From: an uncultured Prevotellaceae bacterium
GTDB lineage: Bacteria > Bacteroidota > Bacteroidia > Bacteroidales > Bacteroidaceae
Assembly (NCBI GenBank): GCA_900313845.1
Contig: OMTC01000196.1
Span: forward strand, 1-6,685
Length of the DNA: 6,685 nucleotides
Reading direction: 5' to 3'
Positions 1-5,266 of the stretch are shown piece by piece. The notes under the pieces were generated by a model. It saw nothing but the letters and a program-made list of their open reading frames with translations. It ran no database searches and was not told the DNA's origin. Position 1 is the stretch's first letter. Each line of letters starts with the position of its first letter. The position numbers and the translations under genes are program-made.

Positions 1-2
1 CT

Positions 3-518
3 TGGAAGGGTAAGGAAATTGCGACTATCTCGGTGCCTGAAAACGATCAGCGTGCATCAGCCATTTTCGGAGCAAGTGTTCCAGCTGTGGAAGGTCTCAC
101 GGGCAAGCATGCCATTTACCTCGTTGCTGAAGGTCAAGACATACAGGCTCCTCAGCAAGGTCAATGGGGTGGCCGTCGCCAGCAGCAGCCACAACGTCCA
201 CAGGGACTCTTCGACCTTCACGGCATCGGTTTCTCGAAGGGTACAGAGAGGGTCATCGCGCCAGAAGTGCCACAAGTCATCATCACCGTCGATGGCCAGA
301 AGTTGAACATACCTGAGCGTCCTCTGATGTCCACCAACCAGAATGGCTACACCGAGTGCAACCACTATCAGTTGTATGTTCCGCTGAAGGCTGGTTCGAA
401 GATTGAGACCAAAGCCACACATCCAGGCGTGAAGTTCACGGTAAGCCCTATCAGCGATGGACGTGCCACGGTGCGTGCCACCTATCAAGGACAGGAGAAG
501 GTGTTCCTCATCAACTAA
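3..518 (+). CDS. C-terminal part of a secreted glycoside hydrolase with CBM6-like tail (5' truncated)
   Basis: The reading frame is open from the window edge, so only the last 171 residues are present; the Met at position 33 is internal, because the preceding residues (WKGKEIATISVPEN) fit the same domain. The first ~75 residues follow a carbohydrate-binding-module-6-like pattern: a WKGK strand, a GLTGKHAIYLV strand, and LFDLHGIGFSK near the end. Between the last two is a Gln/Arg-rich low-complexity loop (about residues 46-66). Residues ~76-171 look like a further all-beta domain ending in VFLIN. In Bacteroidetes such tails occur at the C-terminus of secreted polysaccharide-degrading enzymes, in my recollection often GH43-type; the catalytic domain is outside the window, so the enzyme class is inferred and unproven. 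The gene ends in TAA and is followed by a strong terminator. Confidence 0.6.
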   Translation, partial: WKGKEIATISVPENDQRASAIFGASVPAVEGLTGKHAIYLVAEGQDIQAPQQGQWGGRRQQQPQRPQGLFDLHGIGFSKGTERVIAPEVPQVIITVDGQKLNIPERPLMSTNQNGYTECNHYQLYVPLKAGSKIETKATHPGVKFTVSPISDGRATVRATYQGQEKVFLIN

Positions 519-536
519 ACAGATGCTTTCATACAT

Positions 537-576
537 AAAAAAGAACTGCAACCTTTGGAGTGCAGTTCTTTTTTTT
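537..576 (+). terminator. Intrinsic terminator after the glycoside hydrolase gene
   Basis: A perfect inverted repeat (AAGAACTGCA / TGCAGTTCTT) begins 18 bases after the stop codon and extends through flanking A and T runs to a 14 bp stem with a 10-base loop. It is followed directly by an eight-T tract at 569-576. The form is that of a classical Rho-independent terminator. The loop and the bases just after the T tract also carry the promoter boxes of the next gene. Confidence 0.9.
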
Positions 577-586
577 AGTACCTTTG
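554..586 (+). promoter_or_regulatory. Bacteroidetes-type promoter of the TraB/GumN-family gene
   Basis: A TTTG at 554-557 (-33 element) and a perfect TACCTTTG at 579-586 (-7 element, consensus TAnnTTTG) are separated by 21 bases. This fits the known spacing for the primary sigma factor of Bacteroides. Transcription should start near 592-594, leaving a leader of only ~15 nt before the ATG at 607. The -33 box lies in the loop of the upstream terminator and the -7 box lies just past its T tract, so the two signals are interleaved. Confidence 0.65.
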
Positions 587-606
587 TCATCCCAAAATCA
601 GAAAGA

Positions 607-1548
607 ATGATGAAAAGGAATTTCTTCATAACCATCTTCGCTCTCGTTGCTCTTACCGCTGACGCACAGTTCCTCTTCCGCATTAGTGGCAATGGACTTT
701 CGGAATCGTCGTACATGCTTGGCACCATACATGTGCTGTCCGCTTCGTTGCTCGACAGCATCGCTGAATATAAGGAAGCAGAGGCACGGTGCCAGCAGAT
801 GTATGTAGAGTATATTCCCCCTACCAACCAGCAGATGAATGCCGATAGATTTTTTCGTCAGAACGAAGGAAAGCAGAAAGCAAAGTATCCCAAAGGCAAA
901 AACATCTTCGATGTCATAGACAAAGAAAGTGCTGGCCTCCTGAAAGTGAAATTCAAGGAAATCATTCCCATCAATTTGGATGACCCGAAATTTAAGGATA
1001 TTTTAAATTGGCAGCCCGCTGATTTTCAGAGTTTCCTTTCCATCCCTCTGATAAGAGAGTTCAGGAAAAAAAACATGAAAGGAATGACGATGGACTTTGT
1101 CCTCATGCAAAAGGCCAAAGAACGCGGTTGGAATGTTGGGGGACTTGATGGTGACAATCTGTTGCCTCAGGAAATCCTTGCAGCTCATACTGCAACGCCT
1201 CAGACCATTAAGGAGCAGGCCGACTCGTTGATGGCATTCCTGAAAGGTTATGATAAACGTAAGGAAAAGCTCTTGAAGGGTTTCGAAGGAGTTGATGGGT
1301 ACGAGCAGATTTGCGACTATTGGAGGGCTGGAGATTTTGAAGGTTTCACTAACTATTATCTTCCTGAGGCCAGTAAACAGACAGGAATATTGAAAGACCG
1401 TAATGAGAAATGGCTCCCGAAGATGATGGAAGCGATGCGCGAAAAGCCAACGATGTTTGTCATTGGCTCTGGTCATTTGATAGGTGAGCACGGCATCGTT
1501 CAGAAACTCCGAGATGCTGGATATGAAGTGGAACAGGTGAAATGGTAA
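607..1548 (+). CDS. Exported TraB/GumN-family protein
   Basis: A 313-residue protein. The ATG at 607 (followed by a second ATG at 610) is chosen because it begins a clear signal peptide (MMKRNFFITIFALVALTADA, cut before Gln21) and sits ~15 nt after the predicted transcription start; the frame is open further upstream only through the terminator. TraB/GumN (Tiki-like) features are visible: SYMLGTIHV with the first GxxH at residues 39-42, a glutamate in VEYIPP (Glu68) where the family has a conserved acidic residue, and a second GxxH (GSGH, 287-290) near the C-terminus followed by a helix and the YEVEQV strand. The paired GxxH motifs and Glu are the proposed metal-binding site of the family, related to Tiki metalloproteases. 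The bacterial substrate is not known. It should act in the periplasm or be surface exposed. It is monocistronic, between two terminators. Confidence 0.88.
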   Translation: MMKRNFFITIFALVALTADAQFLFRISGNGLSESSYMLGTIHVLSASLLDSIAEYKEAEARCQQMYVEYIPPTNQQMNADRFFRQNEGKQKAKYPKGKNIFDVIDKESAGLLKVKFKEIIPINLDDPKFKDILNWQPADFQSFLSIPLIREFRKKNMKGMTMDFVLMQKAKERGWNVGGLDGDNLLPQEILAAHTATPQTIKEQADSLMAFLKGYDKRKEKLLKGFEGVDGYEQICDYWRAGDFEGFTNYYLPEASKQTGILKDRNEKWLPKMMEAMREKPTMFVIGSGHLIGEHGIVQKLRDAGYEVEQVKW

Positions 1549-1567
1549 TAAATAGCATTCCATTACA

Positions 1568-1614
1568 AACAAAAACGATTCGCCTTGCTGGTTGCAGGGC
1601 GAATCGTTTTGTTT
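1568..1614. terminator. Bidirectional terminator between convergent genes
   Basis: AAAACGATTCGCC (1572-1584) pairs perfectly with GGCGAATCGTTTT (1598-1610). A further TGC/GCA pairing lies inside the loop, and the CAAAA / TTTTG flanks extend the stem past a bulged A. A-rich sequence on the left and T-rich on the right make it usable from both strands, which suits its place between the + strand TraB/GumN-family gene (stop at 1548) and the minus-strand mutarotase gene (stop at 1633). Confidence 0.85.
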
Positions 1615-1632
1615 AGTTATGGATAGAGTCTG

Positions 1633-2010
1633 TTAGTCGTAGAGATAGAACATGCGCTCCATCATTTGCCATTTCTCTGTGGCAGTGGCACCTTGTTCAC
1701 AATCCTGGAAGATGGACATGTAGTCCTCCCATTCCTGTTGGCGAGGAAGGGTGGCGAGGCGAGCCATGGCGGAGTCCCAATCGAAGTCGAGAGGCGTTTC
1801 CACAATCATGAAGAGGCGGTTGCCGAGGATGTAGATTTCCATTTCGAGGATGCCTACTTGCTTGATGCCTTCGCGTATTTCCTTCCACGAATGTTCTTGG
1901 CTGTGACGTTTGCGATATTCCGCGATGAGTTCGGGATTATCTTTCAGGTTCATCGTTCGGCAATAGCGCTTCACGGGACCTTTGTATTCTTTTACTTTGT
2001 AGCCTTCCAT
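1633..2010 (-). CDS. L-rhamnose/L-fucose mutarotase family protein (COG3254, DUF718)
   Basis: A 125-residue protein of the RhaM-like family, dimeric alpha/beta-barrel enzymes that interconvert alpha and beta anomers of a 6-deoxyhexose in the cytoplasm. The family core starts near residue 15 (KRYCRTMNL). The AEYRKRH segment places Tyr32 and His36 at the positions of E. coli RhaM Tyr18 and catalytic His22, and MEIYILGNRLFMIVE is the typical beta-hairpin. In QEWEDYM the first Trp of the RhaM Trp-Trp pair is kept (Trp94) and the second is Glu95. The 14-residue extension before the core fits homologues I recall from Bacteroides, which supports the ATG at 2010 over Met20. It lies 10 bases after the FucP-like permease stop. 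Some COG3254 proteins in fucose operons are L-fucose mutarotases, so this neighbour favours fucose, but substrate cannot be read from sequence. Confidence 0.85.
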   Translation of the reverse strand: MEGYKVKEYKGPVKRYCRTMNLKDNPELIAEYRKRHSQEHSWKEIREGIKQVGILEMEIYILGNRLFMIVETPLDFDWDSAMARLATLPRQQEWEDYMSIFQDCEQGATATEKWQMMERMFYLYD

Positions 2011-2020
2011 AGTGCTTTTT

Positions 2021-3251
2021 TCATTTCTTAGTTACTTTTATCATTTGGTATCCATAGAGGAATACGACGAGGAAGCAGATGAAAGGAAGGATAAAGGAGA
2101 CGTTGGTGGCAGGCATACTGCCCACTGTGTGCTGGTCGATGATGGCTGCCTGAAGTGGAGGTAGCACACTACCGCCGAGGATAGCCATGATGAGACCTGC
2201 AGCTCCGAATTTGGCATCGTCACCCATGCCGTCGAGGGCAATGCCATAGATGGTAGGGAACATCAGCGACATGCAACCGCTCACAGCCACGAGGCAATAC
2301 AAGCCCATGCGATTTTGGAAGTAGATAACTCCCGCTGTGAGTATCATGCCTCCCACGGCAAAGATGGCAAGAAGTCTCGATGGATTCGTGTATTTCATCA
2401 AATAAGTACAGATGAAACGCGAGCAGATGAACGCGAGTGCCATACTGGATGATGAAGGTCCAGCACATGATTTGAGCTCCCACATAGAAGAACTGCGCAA
2501 TGACACCGTTGCGATAGTGAGGTTGACTGAAGATGCGCTTGATGGTTGGGAGGAAATTCACTTCGTGACTTTGGTCGCCATTCTTCGGCATCTTCTTGAA
2601 GAGGATGATGAGGAACATGACGATGATGACGAGTCCAATCAGCAGATATGGAGAGATGAGCACACTGAGGTCGCTTTCCTTCATGGCATCGAACTCGGAA
2701 GGACTCAGCAAGGCACGCTCCTCAGTGCTGGCTGGGTTGAGGCGAGCCTGTATGAAATTCATGGCGACATACATGCCAATGATACTGCCGCAAGGGTTGA
2801 AGCACTGTGCGAAATTGAGTCGGCGCGTGGCAGTTTCTTCCGAACCCATCGTAAGAATATAAGGATTGCAACTCGTTTCGAGGAACGACAGTCCGCAGGT
2901 CATGATGAAATAGGCAATGAGGAAACAGCCGTAGGCACCAATCATTTTTGATGGGAGGAAGAGAAGGGCACCAGTGGCGTAGAGTCCGAGTCCCATCAGC
3001 ACACCAGCCTTGTAACTGTATTTACGTATGAAGATGGCGGCAGGAAACGCCATGCAGAAATAGCCTCCATAGAAAGCCAATTGCACGAGGGCACCTTCTG
3101 TGACACTCATGCGGAAAATCTTGGAGAAAGCCTTCACCATGGGGTTGGTGATGTCGTTGGCAAATCCCCAGAGGGCAAAACAAAAGGTTACGAGAATGAA
3201 AGGAACAAGATAGCTGACACCATCTTTGCTGATTAAACTGTTTTTTGACAT
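2021..3251 (-). pseudogene. fucP: FucP-like sugar:H+ symporter (MFS), frame disrupted by an internal deletion
   Basis: The start is the ATG at 3251 (MSKNSLISKDGVSYLVPF). Codons 1-273 (down to ~2433) read as a FucP-family major facilitator: GFANDITNPM with Asp33 and FLETSCNPY with Glu125 match the two proton/sugar-coupling acids of E. coli FucP (Asp46, Glu135), followed by LNFAQCFNPCGSIIG and GAQIMCWTFIIQYGTR. After this the frame has no family similarity and stops at 2220. The family sequence resumes one base out of phase at ~2431 with FICSRFICTYLMKY and runs 136 codons to the TGA at 2021. The two parts total ~410 residues against ~438 for FucP, so about 28 residues (loop and start of a transmembrane helix) are absent. 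The product should be non-functional unless the break is an assembly error. Its likely role was L-fucose or related sugar uptake through the inner membrane, paired with the downstream mutarotase. Confidence 0.8.
2409..2437. repeat. Abutting near-identical 15 and 14 bp words at the permease break
   Basis: On the + strand CAGATGAAACGCGAG (2409-2423) is followed immediately by CAGATGAACGCGAG (2424-2437); the only difference is one A. This is exactly where the permease changes frame. One word encodes the genuine CSRFIC segment; the other appears to be a hybrid of the GTRVF coding sequence and the bases leading into ICSRF, which would fit a deletion between short similar words. Confidence 0.8.
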
Positions 3252-3287
3252 AGTGTTATTTAATTTAATTAAGAATGAAGAATGATG

Positions 3288-3324
3288 AATGAAGAATTCA
3301 CATGGGTGAGAGGCATTCTTCATT
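3288..3324. repeat. Inverted repeat in the leader of the sugar-permease unit
   Basis: AATGAAGAAT (3288-3297) is perfectly complementary to ATTCTTCATT (3315-3324) around a 17-base spacer that has its own TCAC/GTGA pairing. A direct copy of the left arm lies at 3274-3283. Transcribed from the minus strand, this forms a hairpin 37 or more bases upstream of the permease start codon. There is no T tract, so it is not a standard terminator. ATGAAGAAT-type words are common in Bacteroidales intergenic DNA, so this may be a dispersed repeat rather than a regulatory structure. Confidence 0.5.
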
Positions 3325-3358
3325 GAAACGAATCTTCGTCTTTCGTTTATTTCTTTTG

Positions 3359-3366
3359 CAAAGATA
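3359..3366 (-). promoter_or_regulatory. Probable -7 box for the sugar permease/mutarotase unit
   Basis: Read on the minus strand the bases are TATCTTTG followed by C, a perfect match to the Bacteroidetes -7 consensus TAnnTTTG. Transcription would start near 3352 and give a ~100 nt leader. No TTG/TTTG at the normal -33 distance was found, so the promoter may be weak or need an activator, which would be usual for a sugar-inducible unit. Confidence 0.5.
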
Positions 3367-3409
3367 AGGCTTTCTTTCGACACTGCGATTGAAAAAAATC
3401 AATAATCTC

Positions 3410-3440
3410 TTGGATAAATCCTACAAACTCGCTTACTTTG
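3410..3440 (+). promoter_or_regulatory. Bacteroidetes-type promoter of the small lipoprotein gene
   Basis: TTG at 3410-3412 and TTACTTTG at 3433-3440 are separated by 20 bases. The -7 element deviates from TAnnTTTG only at its second base. The start site would be near 3447, leaving a leader of ~15 nt before the ATG at 3462. This supports that ATG over the in-frame TTG at 3438, which lies within the promoter. Confidence 0.55.
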
Positions 3441-3461
3441 CATGAAATTAACTCAAAAAAG

Positions 3462-3878
3462 ATGAAAAAAAATCGTTCTGCGTTTCTTTTTGTGATGGCA
3501 TCGATGCTGCTCACACTGATGTCGGCGTGCCACGGCAAGACCAGTCTGACCACTATTGAAGAAGAACAATCGCAGTATTCAGTACAGGAATATGTGAAGG
3601 AATTGGCACCTATTTCTGCCAAGCCACAGGCGAATGGTGATATGCTTCTCAGCTTTCAACTGACGGAGGATGTCGTGTCGGTCAAGGAGTTGCAAGCCGC
3701 GAAGGACGACGTGAAGTATGCATTGCTGGAGAAAATCCACACCAGCACCGACACCACGCTTCAGAGCATGGTGAAGTACTGCAAGACGCACAATTCGAAA
3801 ATGATTTACCACTACGAAGGCGAAAAGACGAATGATGTGTTTGACATTCAGTTCGCGAACAGCGAAATGAATGACTGA
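3462..3878 (+). CDS. Small predicted lipoprotein, function unknown
   Basis: A 138-residue protein. The N-terminus is a lipoprotein signal: basic MKKNR, a hydrophobic stretch to ~residue 19, then MSAC with the lipidated Cys at residue 23. The mature part is hydrophilic and acidic at first (TIEEEQSQYSVQEY), followed by a mixed region with SVKELQAAKDDVKYALLEKI and two Cys in all (Cys23 and one in VKYCKTHN, about residue 109). I recognise no domain. The start is set by the A-rich AACTCAAAAAAG before ATG and by the predicted promoter. It is followed 63 bases later, on the same strand, by the HIRAN-like membrane protein; no convincing terminator lies between them, so co-transcription is possible. 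It is a real gene by signal peptide and promoter, but the function is unassigned. Confidence 0.75.
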   Translation: MKKNRSAFLFVMASMLLTLMSACHGKTSLTTIEEEQSQYSVQEYVKELAPISAKPQANGDMLLSFQLTEDVVSVKELQAAKDDVKYALLEKIHTSTDTTLQSMVKYCKTHNSKMIYHYEGEKTNDVFDIQFANSEMND

Positions 3879-3887
3879 GCACGATGT

Positions 3888-3942
3888 CGTTTTTTCGTTT
3901 TTTCGTTTAGTCTCTAATTCGATCTTACACGTTCAGTCTCTA
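3888..3942. repeat. Short direct repeats upstream of the HIRAN-like gene
   Basis: CGTTTTTT occurs twice in tandem (3888-3903), followed by CGTTTAGTCTCTA (3904-3916). Almost the same 13-mer, CGTTCAGTCTCTA, recurs at 3930-3942 and its last base is the A of the ATG start codon. Twelve of 13 bases agree and the copies are 26 bases apart. No TAnnTTTG box was found in this gap. The repeat could be a protein-binding site or chance slippage. Confidence 0.5.
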
Positions 3943-4562
3943 TGAAATATATTCTCATCATCATACTTGTTGTGGCTGTTGCTTTTCTCTTGTGGAAGAT
4001 GAAGCAGTTCGACAAGACGATTCCTACACTGAACCCCGAGGATGGCACGGCGCCCAATGGTTCCGATTCCTCTCAGCAAAACCTTGGTCAGACCACGAAT
4101 CAGTCGAAACCAACGGTAGATTACACGCAGTCGGTGCTGATTGATTTTTCTGAGGACGAACCGATGCGGGGCAGGGAGAAGAAGGTGAAGCCAGGTAAGG
4201 GTGAGGATGGCAGTTTCTATGCGAAGGTGGCAGGCATCACGTTCAACTGCACACCGTCCGACGTGGGTGTCATTCGTGGTACGGTTCGTCCTGAGCCTAC
4301 CAACAAATTCGACCCTGATGCGATGGCTATCGTCAGTGAGTCGGGACGCACATTGGGCTACATAGGTGCTTACGATTTGCTGGAGTACCGTCGTTGGTGC
4401 CGCTTGCGCGAGTTTCCGTTTGTGGGCTACATCATCTACGATGGCTACACGCTTTCGGGCAGAATCCTCGCCATCAATCCCGACGATGCCGACCGTCGTC
4501 AGCGCATGGAGCAGGAGTTCCTCATGTCGATTGACGCCAACTTGGGAATCAAATCATGTTGA
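3942..4562 (+). CDS. Membrane-anchored HIRAN-like domain protein
   Basis: A 206-residue protein. Residues 3-19 (YILIIILVVAVAFLLWK) form one transmembrane helix, followed by a polar Ser/Gln/Asn-rich linker (~30-85) and a globular domain (~91-180). The domain reads as HIRAN-like: FYAKVAGITFNC, then RGTVRPEPTNKFDPDAMAI with the Pro-x-Asn-x-x-Asp-x-x-Ala pattern that is the family hallmark, then GRTLGYIGAYDLLEYRRW and PFVGYIIYDG. HIRAN domains of HLTF/Rad5 bind DNA 3' ends, and stand-alone bacterial versions are of unknown role. Positive residues after the helix (KMK) predict a topology that cannot be settled by eye. If the domain faces the cytoplasm it could bind nucleic acid at the membrane; if not, it has another ligand. 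The preceding lipoprotein gene may be co-transcribed. The domain call is from motif recognition, not a profile search. Confidence 0.75.
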   Translation: MKYILIIILVVAVAFLLWKMKQFDKTIPTLNPEDGTAPNGSDSSQQNLGQTTNQSKPTVDYTQSVLIDFSEDEPMRGREKKVKPGKGEDGSFYAKVAGITFNCTPSDVGVIRGTVRPEPTNKFDPDAMAIVSESGRTLGYIGAYDLLEYRRWCRLREFPFVGYIIYDGYTLSGRILAINPDDADRRQRMEQEFLMSIDANLGIKSC

Positions 4563-4572
4563 ATCAAGTGAA

Positions 4573-4593
4573 CTAAAAAACAGAATTTTTTAG
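4573..4593 (+). terminator. Possible weak terminator after the HIRAN-like gene
   Basis: CTAAAAAA (4573-4580) pairs with TTTTTTAG (4586-4593) around a CAGAA loop, 10 bases after the stop codon. The 8 bp stem has a single G-C pair, so it would be weak. The T run is inside the stem and does not follow it. It is reported because it is the only hairpin found between this gene and purN. Confidence 0.3.
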
Positions 4594-4618
4594 AACCTAC
4601 CTCAAGTAAATTCAAAAG

Positions 4619-4646
4619 TTTAAAGTTTAACGTTTAAAGTTTAACG
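4619..4646. repeat. Perfect 14 bp tandem duplication upstream of purN
   Basis: TTTAAAGTTTAACG occurs twice without a gap, and each unit contains AAAGTTTAA-type internal repetition. It lies in the 129-base AT-rich spacer between the HIRAN-like gene and purN, followed by a second repetitive stretch (ACTTAATAACTTAAAAACTC, ~4668-4687). Similar AAAGTTTAA and AACTTAATAACTT words are a familiar background of Bacteroidales intergenic DNA. No clear TAnnTTTG promoter box was found in this spacer. Confidence 0.85.
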
Positions 4647-4691
4647 AAGACACTCAGCTCCGCAAAAACTTAATAACTTAAAAACTCAATA

Positions 4692-5264
4692 ATGAACTTA
4701 GCAATTTTCGTTTCGGGCAGTGGAACCAACTGCGAGAACATCATCAAGTATTTTCAGGATTCCGACAAGGTGCATGTCACAGTTGTCATCAGTAATCGTG
4801 CAGATGCCTATGCATTGGTACGAGCCGAACGGCTGGGTGTGCCTACGGAAATCGTTCCCAAAAAGCAGCTGAACGATGAGGCTTTTCTGATGCCTTTGCT
4901 TCGGAAATATAACGTTGAATTCGTGGTTTTGGCGGGATTCCTGCTCTTGGCACCCGATTTCCTCATCGACGCTTTTCCGCGTCGCATCATCAATCTCCAT
5001 CCTGCTCTATTGCCTAAGTTTGGCGGCAAGGGCATGTATGGGCACCACGTTCACGAAGCTGTGAAGGCAGCTGGCGAAACAGAGACAGGCATGACGGTGC
5101 ATTATGTGAACAACGTGTGCGACGGTGGCGAAATCATCGCACAGTTCAGCACTCCTATCTTGCCAGAAGACACGCCCGACGACATCGCTGCCAAGGAACA
5201 CATTTTGGAACAGGAGCATTTCCCTCAGGTCATCGAGGAAATCCTCCAAAAATTGGAAGAATAG
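4692..5264 (+). CDS. purN: Phosphoribosylglycinamide formyltransferase (GAR transformylase)
   Basis: A 190-residue cytoplasmic enzyme that transfers the formyl group from 10-formyltetrahydrofolate to GAR, the third step of IMP synthesis. It matches the usual length (~190-212). VSGSGTN (residues 7-13) forms the phosphate-binding loop. The catalytic triad of E. coli PurN (Asn106, His108, Asp144) appears as Asn101 and His103 in INLHPALLPKFGGKGMYG and Asp144 in VCDGGEII. GMTVHYV precedes the last motif, as in the family. The start at 4692 leaves the N-terminal strand (NLAIFVSGSG) at the correct distance. A weak A-rich region precedes the ATG, with no strong Shine-Dalgarno sequence. The next gene starts two bases after its TAG, so downstream genes are probably co-transcribed with it. 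Confidence 0.97.
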   Translation: MNLAIFVSGSGTNCENIIKYFQDSDKVHVTVVISNRADAYALVRAERLGVPTEIVPKKQLNDEAFLMPLLRKYNVEFVVLAGFLLLAPDFLIDAFPRRIINLHPALLPKFGGKGMYGHHVHEAVKAAGETETGMTVHYVNNVCDGGEIIAQFSTPILPEDTPDDIAAKEHILEQEHFPQVIEEILQKLEE

Positions 5265-5266
5265 AA

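Noticed and set aside
57..827. Long minus-strand frame of 256 codons
   Set aside because: It runs antisense through the glycoside hydrolase end, the terminator and the TraB/GumN-family start; its protein has no recognisable domain, and the + strand genes account for this DNA.
1003..1572. Minus-strand frame of 189 codons opposite the TraB/GumN-family gene
   Set aside because: It covers the terminator and the antisense of a well-supported gene, and has no domain or plausible start.
2220..2506. Programmed ribosomal frameshift in the permease
   Set aside because: There is no slippery heptamer at the junction, and about 28 residues of the family are missing, which a frameshift could not restore.
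2412..2951. Plus-strand frame of 179 codons rich in Glu and Asp
   Set aside because: It is antisense to the permease; the acidic, His-rich composition is the mirror of hydrophobic transmembrane codons.
3252..3383. Longer permease start at 3383 adding 44 residues
   Set aside because: The extension is translated intergenic repeat (FFIHHSSFLIK-like) and crosses the -7 promoter box; MSKNSL at 3251 is the normal family start.
3879..3903. ACGATGTCGT followed by T runs as a terminator for the lipoprotein gene
   Set aside because: The stem would be only 4 bp with a 2-base loop, too weak to support.
4619..4646. Tandem repeat as a CRISPR remnant
   Set aside because: The units abut with no spacer, are only 14 bp, and no cas gene is in the window.
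5117..5266. Start of the membrane protein inside purN
   Set aside because: The extra 50 residues are an out-of-frame reading of purN, while the ATG at 5267 has GGAAG at suitable spacing.
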